Assembly: GCA_963770375.1 (NCBI GenBank)
Contig: CAVYPM010000007.1
Coordinates: 1-64,000, forward strand
Length of the DNA stretch: 64,000 nucleotides
From: DASVBE01 sp963770375
GTDB taxonomy: Bacteria; Actinomycetota; Actinomycetes; Streptosporangiales; Streptosporangiaceae
Reading direction: 5' to 3'
This document shows, in pieces, positions 16,562 through 25,081 of this stretch. Under the pieces are notes generated by a model. The model was not told the origin of the DNA, searched no databases, and was given only the letters and a program-made list of their open reading frames with translations. How positions within the stretch are numbered: the first letter of the stretch is position 1; each line of letters opens with the position of its first letter. The position numbers were made by a program, and so were the translations under genes.

Positions 16562-17003
16562 CCGGCTGACCGGGCTCGACCGGGCTCACCGGGCTCGGCG
16601 AGCTGACCGAGGTCGGCGAGCTGACCGGCGCCAGCGGGGCAGCCAAGGCTAGCGGGCTGGCCGACGCCAGCGCAGCGGCCGGGGCCAGCGTCCCGCTGTC
16701 GGATGCCGGGCCAGCTGGGGTAAGGGTCCCGCTGCCCGGCGACGGGTCAACCGGGGCCAGGATCCCGCCGCCCGGCACCGGTCCGCTGCCCGGTGCCGGT
16801 CCGCTGCCTATTGCCCGCCCGCTGGCCGGCTGAGCTTCGGCCGTGAAGGCGGGCGCCTCGTAAACGGGGGCCTGGTAGGCGGGTGGCGGCGCATAGGCGG
16901 GTGGCTGATAGCCGGGCGCGTCACCTCCGCCGGTGGCCGTATCCCCCGTCCCGCTGGCCAGCGGCTCGGTTCCGCCGCTCTGCGGCTCGCTGGGGTTTGT
17001 CAT
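16562..17003 (-). pseudogene. 5' part of the proline-rich membrane protein gene, other frame
   Basis: Starting at ATG 17003 (an ATG at 17012 is also possible) the frame reads MTNPSEPQSGGTEPLASG, then repeated Y-Q/A-PP units (GYQPPAYAPPPAYQAPVY) and Ser/Pro/Ala-rich sequence. This kind of N-terminus is common for actinomycete membrane proteins with proline-rich cytoplasmic arms. It joins the DUF4352-like reading downstream if one indel is corrected. The frame stays open to 16368 but loses this character after about 16600. Confidence 0.5.
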
Positions 17004-17176
17004 GCTCACCATCCCGGTCCCGGGCTCCCGACCTTGAAAACGCAGCCGCCCCTTCTCAGGTTTGGCACCCCGTGCAGTTTTCTGTTCACGCGCAGGGCCC
17101 GGGAGAGCCGGGCGAGTTCGCCGAGGGCGGATCTCCTGGCCGGCTAGCGGTATGGCCCTATGGGTATTTTGCCGGA

Positions 17177-17397
17177 ATGGCAGGGCCTGGGCAGCTAACG
17201 GCGCGGTACGACGAGTGGGCCGACTGGTACGAGGACTATGTCACCGGCGAGGCCCGCGGCTTCACCGAGCGGGCGGGCCGGGCGCTGGACACGGTGCTGG
17301 GTCCCGGCACCGGGCCGGTCCTCGACCTGGCCTGCGGCACCGGCGTGCACGCGGCCAGGCTCAGATCCCTCGGCTGGACGCCGCTCGGCCTGCTGAC
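17177..17397 (+). pseudogene. Truncated class I SAM methyltransferase (5' fragment)
   Basis: From ATG 17177 the reading RYDEWADWYEDYVTGEARGF leads to the SAM-binding motif I, VLDLACGTGVHAARL, and then GWTPLGL. It stops matching the family after 17397, leaving only about 75 of roughly 250 residues. The break lies at the palindrome TGCTGACCCGGTCAGCA (17391-17407). Beyond it, an opposite-strand gene fragment begins. Confidence 0.65.
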
Positions 17398-17399
17398 CC

Positions 17400-17498
17400 G
17401 GTCAGCACCAGCAGGCCGCCCGTCCCGGCCGAAGCCTGGTCCAGCAGCTCATCGATCGCGCTGAGCTCCCGGCGCCGCCCGATGATCCCGAATGCCAC
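17400..17498 (-). pseudogene. N-terminal fragment of an AAA/LuxR-type ATPase regulator
   Basis: From GTG 17498 the minus strand reads VAFGIIGRRRELSAIDELLD, then QASAGTGGLLVLTGSAG. This is the standard start of large actinomycete AAA ATPase/LuxR regulators, leading into the Walker A loop. The sequence breaks off before GKT. It is joined tail to tail to the truncated methyltransferase at about 17391-17407, so both genes lost everything beyond the junction. Confidence 0.6.
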
Positions 17499-17562
17499 AG
17501 CTCATTGTCCTGTCCCGCCGCGCGCCGCCAAGCAGCCCACCGCGGAAACTCGCCGGCCGGGA

Positions 17563-17590
17563 TGTCGACCTGACGGCCGGCTTGTTCGAC
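17563..17590 (+). promoter_or_regulatory. ECF42-type promoter of the second DGPF-sigma module
   Basis: TGTCGACC at 17563-17570 and GTTCGAC at 17584-17590 resemble the two promoter elements of the first ECF42 module (TGTCGGATC and CGTTCGTA), with spacing within one base. It lies 22 bp before the ATG at 17612, so the leader would be short. Confidence 0.5.
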
Positions 17591-17611
17591 ATGCTGGGTG
17601 GAGGTGATGGC

Positions 17612-17962
17612 ATGAAATACGTGCTGCTGTTCTGCGGGGACGCCGACGACGCCGCGGCGTTTGCCGCGCTGACCCCCGACGAGCTGCGGGCCAGGTACGC
17701 CGAAGTCGGGGCCTGGTTCGCCGAGCACCGGGCGAGGATCGGCGGGAGCAACCAGCTGCAGGGCCCGGAAACCGCCACGTCCGTCCGGTTCGGCCCGGAC
17801 GGCCCGCCGGTGGTGACCGACGGCCCGTATCTGGAGGGCAAGGAGGCCATCGGCGGCTACGCCGAGGTCGATGTGGCCGACCTGGACGAAGCGCTGCGGA
17901 TGGCGAGGACATGGCCGGGACGCGGGACCGTGGAGATCCGCCCCGTCATGACCAGGGGCTGA
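17612..17962 (+). CDS. YCII/DGPF-domain protein of second ECF42 module
   Basis: The 116-residue protein has the YCII fold with VVTDGPYLEGKEAIGGY as its DGPF-type signature. GGTGGAGGTG upstream supports the ATG at 17612. It overlaps the next gene, an ECF42-type sigma factor, by about 50 bases. This is the same pairing as at 1959-3973, but arranged on the plus strand. Confidence 0.85.
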   Translation: MKYVLLFCGDADDAAAFAALTPDELRARYAEVGAWFAEHRARIGGSNQLQGPETATSVRFGPDGPPVVTDGPYLEGKEAIGGYAEVDVADLDEALRMARTWPGRGTVEIRPVMTRG

Positions 17963-19194
17963 CCCCGGCGCCGGACGACCGGATCGCCGCGGCTCAGGAC
18001 TCCCTGGCCGCGGCATTCCGGGAAGAGAGCAGCCGGCTGACCGCCTCGGTCACGCGCATCCTGGGCGGAGACTTCGCCGCCGCGGAGGAGATCGTCCAGG
18101 ATGCGCTGCTGGCCGCATGGCGGCAGTGGCCCGCCGACGGAGTGCCCAACCAGCCGGCCGCCTGGCTTCGCACGGTCGCCCGCCGCCGTGCGATCGACGT
18201 CCTCCGCCGCGATCTCCGCTACCGGGACCGGCTCGCGGCGACCGCTTTCCCAGCCGGCCCCGCTGCCAGCCCGGCCGGCGACGAGGCGGACGACCGCCTC
18301 ATGCTCATCTTCACCTGCTGCCACCCGGCGCTTGCCACCGAGGCGCAGGTGGCGCTGACCCTGCGCACGGTCTGCGGGCTCACCACTGCGGAGATCGCCC
18401 GTGCGTTCCTGGTCTCGGAAGCCGCGATCATCCAGCGGCTCACCAGGGCCCGCCGCAAGATTGCCGCGGCCGGCATCCCCTACCGGGTCCCGGACGACGA
18501 CGAGCTCGCCCAGCGCCTGTCCGGCGTGCTCGCCGTCATCTACCTGCTGTTCAACGAGGGCTACCTGACCAGCGCGGGCGACCGGCCGCAGCGGCGTGAC
18601 CTGACCGGCGACGCCGAGTGGCTGGCCGGGCTGCTGGCCCGGCTGATGCCCGCCGAGCCCGAGGTGGCCGGCCTGGTCGCCCTGATACGGCTGCACCGGG
18701 CCCGTGCCGCAGCCCGGTTCGACGACGCGGGCCGCCTGGTCCTGCTCCGCTACCAGGACCGGTCCCGGTGGCGGCACGCGGACATCGCCGCCGCGACCGA
18801 CCTGCTGGTCCGCGCCGGGCAGCAGCGGCGGCCGGGCCCGTATCAGCTCCAGGCCGCGATCGTGGCCTGCCATGCAGAGGCGCCTAGCTGGCAAGACACC
18901 GACTGGACGCAGATCCTGCTGCTCTACGACGCGCTGCTCGAGCACCTGCCGTCTGCAGTGGTCCGGCTGCACAGGACGATCGCGCTCGGCCAGGTCATGG
19001 GGCCCGAGAAAGCCCTTTCCGAGGCCGACACCCTGGCCCCGCTCCTCGACCGCTACCACCTGCTGCACGCCACCCGGGCCGAGTTCCTGCGCGCACTCAG
19101 CCGCCACGACGAGGCCCGCCGGGCTGACGAGCGCGCCCTTGGCCTGACCGGTAACCCCGCCGAGCGCGCCCTACTCGAGCAGCGCCTCGCCTGA
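17911..19194 (+). CDS. ECF42-type RNA polymerase sigma factor (second copy)
   Basis: The protein (427 residues from ATG 17911) has region 2 with GGDFAAAEEIVQDALLAAWR around residues 52-71 and region 4 with TAEIARAFLVSEAAIIQRL. A long helical C-terminal part follows, with LHRTIALGQVMGPEKAL and YHLLHATRAEFLRALSRH repeats. It is a clear paralogue of the sigma factor at 2412-3653. The true start may lie downstream of the overlap with the DGPF gene. No anti-sigma gene is adjacent; DGPF partners and self-activation are the expected circuit. Confidence 0.88.
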   Translation: MAGTRDRGDPPRHDQGLTPAPDDRIAAAQDSLAAAFREESSRLTASVTRILGGDFAAAEEIVQDALLAAWRQWPADGVPNQPAAWLRTVARRRAIDVLRRDLRYRDRLAATAFPAGPAASPAGDEADDRLMLIFTCCHPALATEAQVALTLRTVCGLTTAEIARAFLVSEAAIIQRLTRARRKIAAAGIPYRVPDDDELAQRLSGVLAVIYLLFNEGYLTSAGDRPQRRDLTGDAEWLAGLLARLMPAEPEVAGLVALIRLHRARAAARFDDAGRLVLLRYQDRSRWRHADIAAATDLLVRAGQQRRPGPYQLQAAIVACHAEAPSWQDTDWTQILLLYDALLEHLPSAVVRLHRTIALGQVMGPEKALSEADTLAPLLDRYHLLHATRAEFLRALSRHDEARRADERALGLTGNPAERALLEQRLA

Positions 19195-19215
19195 CGGAAG
19201 GAAAGCGCTAACCCG

Positions 19216-19821
19216 ATGGCCACCGCTGAAGAAGGAATCGCGACCCAGATCCGCAACATCGAGGCCCGCTACGGCAAGACGATGGCACAGTGGTCGGCCA
19301 TCGTCGCCGCCAGCGGCCTGACCAGGCACCAGGACGTGGTCGGCCTGCTCAAGGCCGACCACGGCCTGCCGCACGGCGCCGCGCACCGGGTCTCGCTGAC
19401 CGTCAGGCAGCAGCTCGGCCCCGGCCAGCCCGGCCAGCCCGGCCAGCCCGGCCCCGCCACCACCGGGGACCCGGTCGGTGCCCTGTACACCGGCCGCAAG
19501 GCTCCCCTCCGGCCGCTGCACGAAGCCCTGATGACCGCGGTCCTGGCCCTGGGCGACGACGTCGAGGTCGCGCCCAAGAAGGGCTACCTCAGCCTCCGCC
19601 GCGGCCGGCAGTTCGCGATGATCCAGCCCAGCGGCGCCGGCCGGATCGACGTCGGCCTCATCCTCCCCGCCAGCCCGGAAACCCAGCCCGGCCCGCGGCT
19701 GGAGTCCGCGGCCGGGTTCAATGCCCTGTTCACCCACCGGGTCCGGGTGCTCGCTGGCGCGGACATCGACCCCGAGCTCACCGCCTGGCTCCGGCTCGCC
19801 TACCAGCACGCCGCCCGCTGA
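19216..19821 (+). CDS. DUF4287 and DUF5655 domain-containing protein
   Basis: The 201-residue protein starts with the DUF4287 pattern QIRNIEARYGKTMAQWSAIV and GLLKADHGLPHGAAHRV. It ends with a DUF5655-like domain containing YTGRKAPLRPLHEAL and KGYLSLRRGRQFAMIQP. A Gly/Pro/Gln linker (GQPGQPGQPG) joins them. The function is unknown; this pair of domains is common in actinomycetes. Its ribosome binding site GGAAGG is immediately followed by a copy of the dispersed palindrome (19200-19213), so binding there could block translation or transcription. Confidence 0.8.
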   Translation: MATAEEGIATQIRNIEARYGKTMAQWSAIVAASGLTRHQDVVGLLKADHGLPHGAAHRVSLTVRQQLGPGQPGQPGQPGPATTGDPVGALYTGRKAPLRPLHEALMTAVLALGDDVEVAPKKGYLSLRRGRQFAMIQPSGAGRIDVGLILPASPETQPGPRLESAAGFNALFTHRVRVLAGADIDPELTAWLRLAYQHAAR

Positions 19822-19922
19822 CCAGACCCACCGCCCGGCCGCCGGCCGGCGGCCGCCGCCGGCGGCGGGCGGGCGGGCGGGAAAGCCTGGCCGCACAGGT
19901 CCCGCCGCGTCACGCTGAGGTG

Positions 19923-21161
19923 ATGCGCGGAGCACGGATCTTCCTGGCCGGGCAAGCGGTTTCCGAGCTGGGCGACGGGCTGGCCCTGCTGGCGATCCCG
20001 CTGCTGGTCCTGCGCCTGACCCAGAGCCCGGTCGCGGCGGTCCTGGCCTCGCTGCCCGCCAGCGCCGGCTACCTGGTGGCCGGCCTCCCCGCGGGCCTCC
20101 TTGCCGACCGGGTGAGCCCGCGCCTCGCCCTTGCCTGCGGAGACGCCGTCCGCGCAGCACTATTTCTGGCCCTCTATACGGTTTCGGGGGCGCGGGCCAC
20201 CCCGCCCGGGCTGATCCTGTCGCTGGCCTTCGCGGCCGGTGCGGTCACCGTGTTCTCCGAGACGGCGCTGGCCCTGGTGGTGCGGGACGTGTTCACCGGC
20301 CCGCGCCTGATCCCGGCCAACTCCCTGCTGGAGTCGGCCGCCCAGCTCGGCCAGATCCTCGGACCTGGCGGCGCCGGGCTGCTGGCCGCGGCCGGCCTGC
20401 TGCGCGCCTCGCTGCTGATCGACGCGGTGACGTTCCTGATCTCCCTGGCCTGCCTGGCCGGCCTGCGGGGCTGTTACCCGGCCGGCCCGCGCCCGCCCCG
20501 GCCCGCCCTGACCTGGCGGGCGGCGCGGGCCGAGCTCGCCGAGGGGATCCGGCAGGTGGCCGCGACCCGGCTGCTGCTGACCCTTCTCGTGTTCCAGATC
20601 GCGCTCAACCTCGGCCTTGGCGCGGACAAGCTCGTCATCTTCCTGCTCCGCAGCACGCTGGCGCTGTCCCCCTGGCACGTCGGCCTGGTGATCAGCGCGG
20701 GCGGTCTCGGCGGCCTCGCGGGCGCGGCGGGCACCGGCTGGCTGACCCGCCGGTTCGGGCCGCTCGGCGTCATCATGTTCTGCTGCGCCGTGTCCGGCGC
20801 GGCCATGCTCCTGCTCGGCGCGGCGTTCTCGGCGCCCGTCGCCCTGGCCGCGAACGCCCTCTACACCTGGGCCATCGTCGCGGCCAGCGTGACCAACCGG
20901 TCTCTCCGCCAGGCCCTGGTCCCCCGCCCGGTGCTCGGCCGGGTCACGGCCTCCTGGCGGCTGAGCAGCCAGGCCGTCACCCTGGCCGGCGGCCTGCTGG
21001 CCGGTGCCGCCGCCGCGCTGGCCGGCTCCCCCCGCCCCGTCTTCGCCGCGGCCGGCGTGCTTACCGTGCTCACCGTCGCCACTGCCTGGCTCGCCGCCCT
21101 CCGCCACGAGCAGCTCCCGCCCGGCCTCCTGGTCCGGGCCGGCCCGGGCCCGCCGCCCTGA
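19923..21161 (+). CDS. MFS transporter
   Basis: The 412-residue integral membrane protein has about 12 hydrophobic helices. The loop 2-3 signature region reads GLPAGLLADRVSPRLAL, as in drug-efflux and enterobactin-exporter-like MFS permeases. The protein starts MRGARIFLAGQAVSELGDG, the usual beginning of this subgroup. The GC-rich upstream region has no clear Shine-Dalgarno. A dispersed palindrome copy (19951-19964) lies in codons 10-14. The substrate is unknown. Confidence 0.85.
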   Translation: MRGARIFLAGQAVSELGDGLALLAIPLLVLRLTQSPVAAVLASLPASAGYLVAGLPAGLLADRVSPRLALACGDAVRAALFLALYTVSGARATPPGLILSLAFAAGAVTVFSETALALVVRDVFTGPRLIPANSLLESAAQLGQILGPGGAGLLAAAGLLRASLLIDAVTFLISLACLAGLRGCYPAGPRPPRPALTWRAARAELAEGIRQVAATRLLLTLLVFQIALNLGLGADKLVIFLLRSTLALSPWHVGLVISAGGLGGLAGAAGTGWLTRRFGPLGVIMFCCAVSGAAMLLLGAAFSAPVALAANALYTWAIVAASVTNRSLRQALVPRPVLGRVTASWRLSSQAVTLAGGLLAGAAAALAGSPRPVFAAAGVLTVLTVATAWLAALRHEQLPPGLLVRAGPGPPP

Positions 21162-21383
21162 TCAGCGCCCTTTCGCCCGGCGCCAGATGCGGATCACCGT
21201 CAGTATGGCCGCCCCCAGGAGGGCGGCCGAGAAGGATCCGAGCCATCCGGAAAACGCCGGGTCGCCCCAGCTCAGATTGAGCAGTACGGTGACGCCCATC
21301 CAGACCGCCAGGAAGACGACGAGGCTGAGCGGAATGTCGATCCAGAGCGGGGTGTTCCGCCGGCCCGATCCGGTTACTGCCAT
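21162..21383 (-). CDS. Small two-TM membrane protein, paralogue of 9683-9904
   Basis: From ATG 21383, which has GGGGAG six bases upstream, the product is 73 residues, the same length as its paralogue at 9683-9904. It has TPLWIDIPLSL, a loop WGDPAFSGW and a basic end RRAKGR. Two membrane helices flank the loop. An in-frame upstream ATG at 21431 would add 16 residues but has no ribosome binding site. The shared upstream element is at 21452-21475. Confidence 0.78.
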   Translation of the reverse strand: MAVTGSGRRNTPLWIDIPLSLVVFLAVWMGVTVLLNLSWGDPAFSGWLGSFSAALLGAAILTVIRIWRRAKGR

Positions 21384-21451
21384 TTTCTGCTCCCCATCGG
21401 AATCCATTGCCAGATTGGCCGGGCTCACCATAAGCAGCGAGAATCATGCGC

Positions 21452-21475
21452 GGCATCGGTCGGATGACCTATTCC
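21452..21475. promoter_or_regulatory. Shared regulatory element B (GGTCGGATGACC core)
   Basis: GGCATCGGTCGGATGACC followed by TATTCC repeats element A at 9977-9999 with one extra T. It lies about 70 bp upstream of the start at 21383, matching the position of element A relative to its gene. Conservation of both site and distance over two separate loci indicates a common transcription factor. Confidence 0.65.
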
Positions 21476-21600
21476 GCCCGGCGCCCGTCCGGCCGGCCAG
21501 GCCCCCCTCCCGCCGCCCCTGCCAAACCGAACGCGGCTATGAAACACTTCGCGCATACGACGCAAATATTGCCCCGACCCGCGTCCCCCGGGAGGCCCCC

Positions 21601-23067
21601 ATGACCACGCTTGTGCCCCCGCCCAGCACGACCGAGACCGACGACGGCGCGGCGATCGCGGAGCTGCACAGGCTGCACGCGGTCCAGCGCAAGGCCTTCC
21701 TGGCCGACCCCTACCCGGCTCCCGCCGAGCGGAAGGAGATGCTCGGCGCGCTCGCCGGAATGGTGCTCGGCCACCGGGACCAGATCCGGGCGGCGATGAG
21801 CGAGGACTTCGGTGCGCACCCGGACCTGTTCACCGACCTGGTCGAGGTGCTCGGGGTGGCGGGCCGGGCCGCGTACGCGATCGAGCAGCTCGACTCGTGG
21901 CTGGCCGAGGACGTGCGCTACACCGACCCGGCGCTGTACGGCACCGCCCGGGCCGGCGTCCGCTACCAGCCCAAGGGCGTGGTCGGCAACATCGTGCCGT
22001 GGAACTTCCCGTTCGACCTGTCGCTCGGCCCGCTGGTCGAGATGCTCGCCGCGGGCAACCGGGTGATCATCAAGCCGTCGGACTACACGCCCGCCTGCGG
22101 CGAGCTGCTGCGCTCGATGGTGGCGGCAACGTTCGGCGAGGACCGGGTAGCGGTTGCCGTCGGCGGCCTGACCCTGGCGAAGGAGTTCCCCACCCTGCGC
22201 TGGGACCACCTGCTGTACACCGGCAGCCCGGCGATCGGCCGCGAGGTGGCCAAGGCCGCCGCCGAGAACCTGGTCCCGGTGACCCTGGAGCTGGGCGGCA
22301 AGTGCCCGGCCATCATGGCCCCGGGCAGCGTCGATGCCTCCAACGTGCGCAGCGTGATCGGCACCAAGCTGATCAAGAACGGCCAGATGTGCATCTCGGT
22401 GGACTACGCGCTGGTCCCCCGGGCCGAGGTGGACGCGTTCGTCGGCCACGCGCAGGACTACCTCAACGGCGAGCTGCCCGGCTACGCGTCCTCGGAAGAC
22501 AACACCGGCATCATCACCCAGCGGCACCTGGACCGGATCACCGCGATGGTCGACGAGGCCCAGGCCTCCGGCGCCCGCGTGGTCTCGCTGGGCGGCGAGG
22601 GCGACCCGGCCACCCGGCGGCTGCCGCTGGTGCTGGTCGTCGACCCGCCGGAGCACCTGCGCATCATGCAGGAGGAGGTCTTCGGCCCGATCCTGCCCGT
22701 GGTCGCCTACGACGACATCGATGACGCGGTGGCCGGGGTCAACGCCGGCGAGCGCCCGCTTGGCCTGTACGTCTACAGCGGCGATCCGCAGGTCGCCGAG
22801 CACGTGCTGGAGCAGACCAGCTCCGGCGGCGCGTGCGTGAACATCTGCGCGCTGCAGGGCGCGCTGCCGTCGCTGGGCTTCGGCGGCGTCGGCCAGAGCG
22901 GCAGCGGCCGCCACCACGGCATCGAGGGCTTCCGCGAGTTCTCCAACCCCCGCGGCGTGGTCGTGCGCGGCACCGGCGACCTGGCCGACGCGTTCTTCCC
23001 GCCGTACGGCGGGGCCGCCCAGGCCATCGTCACCAGCATCTTCGGCGACGCGGGCGCCGCTGGCTGA
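21601..23067 (+). CDS. Aldehyde dehydrogenase family protein (coniferyl-aldehyde-dehydrogenase-like)
   Basis: The 488-residue enzyme oxidises an aldehyde to the acid with NAD(P)+. The catalytic general base Glu230 is in LELGGK and the nucleophile Cys264 is in GQMCIS. The NAD-binding part has VVGNIVPWNFPFDL. The subgroup with GQMCIS and a C-terminal FFPPYG includes coniferyl aldehyde dehydrogenases. GGGAGG before the ATG at 21601 supports the start. The gene is followed by a strong hairpin terminator. The physiological aldehyde is unknown. Confidence 0.9.
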   Translation: MTTLVPPPSTTETDDGAAIAELHRLHAVQRKAFLADPYPAPAERKEMLGALAGMVLGHRDQIRAAMSEDFGAHPDLFTDLVEVLGVAGRAAYAIEQLDSWLAEDVRYTDPALYGTARAGVRYQPKGVVGNIVPWNFPFDLSLGPLVEMLAAGNRVIIKPSDYTPACGELLRSMVAATFGEDRVAVAVGGLTLAKEFPTLRWDHLLYTGSPAIGREVAKAAAENLVPVTLELGGKCPAIMAPGSVDASNVRSVIGTKLIKNGQMCISVDYALVPRAEVDAFVGHAQDYLNGELPGYASSEDNTGIITQRHLDRITAMVDEAQASGARVVSLGGEGDPATRRLPLVLVVDPPEHLRIMQEEVFGPILPVVAYDDIDDAVAGVNAGERPLGLYVYSGDPQVAEHVLEQTSSGGACVNICALQGALPSLGFGGVGQSGSGRHHGIEGFREFSNPRGVVVRGTGDLADAFFPPYGGAAQAIVTSIFGDAGAAG

Positions 23068-23115
23068 GAAGTAGTCCCGGACATCACGCAACCGAATAGG
23101 GCGCCTCGCGCATCT

Positions 23116-23166
23116 GTAAGGGACCGGCAGGCCAGCCCTCGGGGGCACGGCCTGCCGGTCCCTTAC
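23116..23166. terminator. Hairpin terminator after aldehyde dehydrogenase
   Basis: GTAAGGGACCGGCAGGC pairs perfectly with GCCTGCCGGTCCCTTAC around a GC-rich loop. It lies 50 bp after the dehydrogenase stop and before the sigma gene, so it probably ends the dehydrogenase transcript. Confidence 0.85.
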
Positions 23167-23195
23167 TGACCGCTGCGCTGAGGAGAGCCGACCGC

Positions 23196-23716
23196 GTGAC
23201 CAACGCGACCGAGTTTGCCGAGTTCGCCTCGGCGGCATCACCCCGGCTCCGCCGGATGGCGTTCCTGCTGTGCGGCAACTGGCACACCGCCGAGGACCTG
23301 ACTCAGACCGCGCTGGCCAAGGTCTTCGCCTCCTGGCCGCGGGTCAGGCGGCAGGAGGCGGTCCACGCCTACACCACCCGGACGCTGGTCAACACCTTCC
23401 TGGCGGACCGGCGGCTGCGGCGGAACGGGGAGGTCCTGACCGACCGGCTGCCTGACCGCCCGGCCGGCGGCTGGCCCCGGAGGACCGGATCGTCGTGCTC
23501 GACGCGCTGGCCACGCTGCCGCCCCGGAGCCGCGCCGTAGTGATCCTGCGCTACTGGGCGGACCTGAACGTGGAGCAGGCCGCCGCGGTTCTCGGCTGCT
23601 CGCCGGGGACGGTGAAGAGCCAGACGGCACGGGCGCTCAGCAGGCTGAGGGACACGCTGGGCAGCGACTGGACAACAGAAGAAACCGACGAGGCCTGGGG
23701 AGCCCGCCATGGATGA
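23196..23716 (+). pseudogene. SigE-family ECF sigma factor with one frameshift
   Basis: The first frame reads FAEFASAASPRLRRMAFLLC (region 2 start) and TLVNTFLADRRLRR. The native reading then moves, near 23465-23490, to the frame LAPEDRIVVLDALATLPPRS, then QAAAVLGCSPGTVKSQTARA, which is region 4 with the recognition helix. GTG 23196 follows AGGAGAG. The stop at 23716 overlaps the next start at 23709. A single indel separates two good halves, so a sequencing error is plausible. The neighbour is its likely regulated or regulating membrane partner. Confidence 0.75.
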
Positions 23717-25001
23717 GACGACGCTGCGCGGGCTGCTCGCCGGCGCGCTGACGGAGGAGCCGCCGATGGGACCGGTCACGCAGTACGCCCTGCGGAAGGG
23801 CCTTCGGCTCCGCCGCCGGCGCCGGCTCCTGGCGGCCGGCGGCGCACTGGCCACGATCGTGGCGGTGGGCCTCGGCCTGAGGATCGCCGGACCGGCGGGC
23901 GGAGACCCAGCGCCGCCCGCCCTGGGCCCGGCGGAACACGCGGTCTACGCGGTAGACGAGACTGCGGGGAAGGTCATGCGGGTCACCCCGGACGCCAGCA
24001 CGCTGATACGGACCGGTCCACTCGGGCCGTTCTCATTCGGCCCCAGGTCGCTCGCGCTCAGTCCCGACGGGAAGACTCTCTATACGGTCAGCGACAAGCC
24101 GGCCGGCGGCGAGGTCACTCCCGTCAACATCTCGGCTGGCACCGTAGGCCGGCGCATCAAGGTCGGCAAGGTCCCCGTGGCAATCGCCGTCACCCCGGAC
24201 GGCAAGACCGCGTACGTCGCCAACTTCTCCTCCGGCACGATCACGCCCGTCGATCTGACCCGCGGCGTCGCGGAGCCGCCGATCAGGGTGGGCGCCCTTC
24301 CCCGGGCGATCGTCATCGCGCCCGACGGCCGTACCGCCTACGTTCTCGACCAGGTCACTCATGACCCTCGCCGGGGATCGGTGACGCCGGTCACCATTGC
24401 GACCGGCAAGCCTGGCCGGCCGATCCTCGTCGGGTGGAACCCGGTGACCATGAACCTCACCCCGGACGGGACTACCCTCCTCGTCGCTGAGCAAAGGTCG
24501 AGCTCGCCCAGGGAAAAGGGCTCCGTGACCCCGGTCGACATCGCCACGGGCACCGCAGGGAAGCCGATCCCGGTTGCCCAGCCATCCCCGTGGGGGTTCA
24601 CGTTCACGCCCGACGGCCGGACCGCTTACCTCCCTAACTGGGAGTCGGACACGGTAACGCCGATAAGCCTCGCCACCTTGACCGCCGGGAAGCCGATCAA
24701 GGTGGGCGCCGGGCCCTGGGGGGTCGCGGTCACCCCGGACGGGAAGACCGCCTATGTCCTGAACCACACCGATCACGGCAGCTGGGTGACGCCGGTCGAC
24801 ACGGCCACAGGTATCCCGGGGACGCCGATCCCGGTCCCCACCAACGGCTGGTCGATCGCGATGAGCCCCGACGGCAGGAGCGTCTACGTCGGCAGCTTCA
24901 AGCGGGGCAAACTGACCACGATCTCGACGTCCACCAACCGGGTCAGCCGGACTGTCATGCTCAGCCAGGTCGGCCCCGTCATAGTGGTCGCCGGGCCCTG
25001 A
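23709..25001 (+). CDS. Membrane-anchored YncE-like beta-propeller protein
   Basis: The 430-residue protein has a cytoplasmic N-terminus of about 40 residues with a basic RRRRR cluster, and one membrane helix (LLAAGGALATIVAVGLGL). An extracellular domain of seven or eight repeats of the YVTN/YncE type follows, each containing a variant of VTPDGKTAYV followed by TPVDLATG. It overlaps the sigma gene by eight bases. The cytosol-TM-sensor layout next to an ECF sigma suggests a sigma-linked sensor, though no anti-sigma zinc motif is visible. Confidence 0.8.
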   Translation: MDETTLRGLLAGALTEEPPMGPVTQYALRKGLRLRRRRRLLAAGGALATIVAVGLGLRIAGPAGGDPAPPALGPAEHAVYAVDETAGKVMRVTPDASTLIRTGPLGPFSFGPRSLALSPDGKTLYTVSDKPAGGEVTPVNISAGTVGRRIKVGKVPVAIAVTPDGKTAYVANFSSGTITPVDLTRGVAEPPIRVGALPRAIVIAPDGRTAYVLDQVTHDPRRGSVTPVTIATGKPGRPILVGWNPVTMNLTPDGTTLLVAEQRSSSPREKGSVTPVDIATGTAGKPIPVAQPSPWGFTFTPDGRTAYLPNWESDTVTPISLATLTAGKPIKVGAGPWGVAVTPDGKTAYVLNHTDHGSWVTPVDTATGIPGTPIPVPTNGWSIAMSPDGRSVYVGSFKRGKLTTISTSTNRVSRTVMLSQVGPVIVVAGP

Positions 25002-25081
25002 CCGGCCCGGCCCGCGGTCCCCGTCTCCCCGCCTGACGGTGCCCGGGTGTAGACCGGGGGCAATGTAATGGGAGGCGGGCG

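Noticed and set aside
21469..23241. Long minus-strand open frame of 590 codons
   Set aside because: It is antisense to the aldehyde dehydrogenase, whose catalytic motifs are clear on the plus strand.
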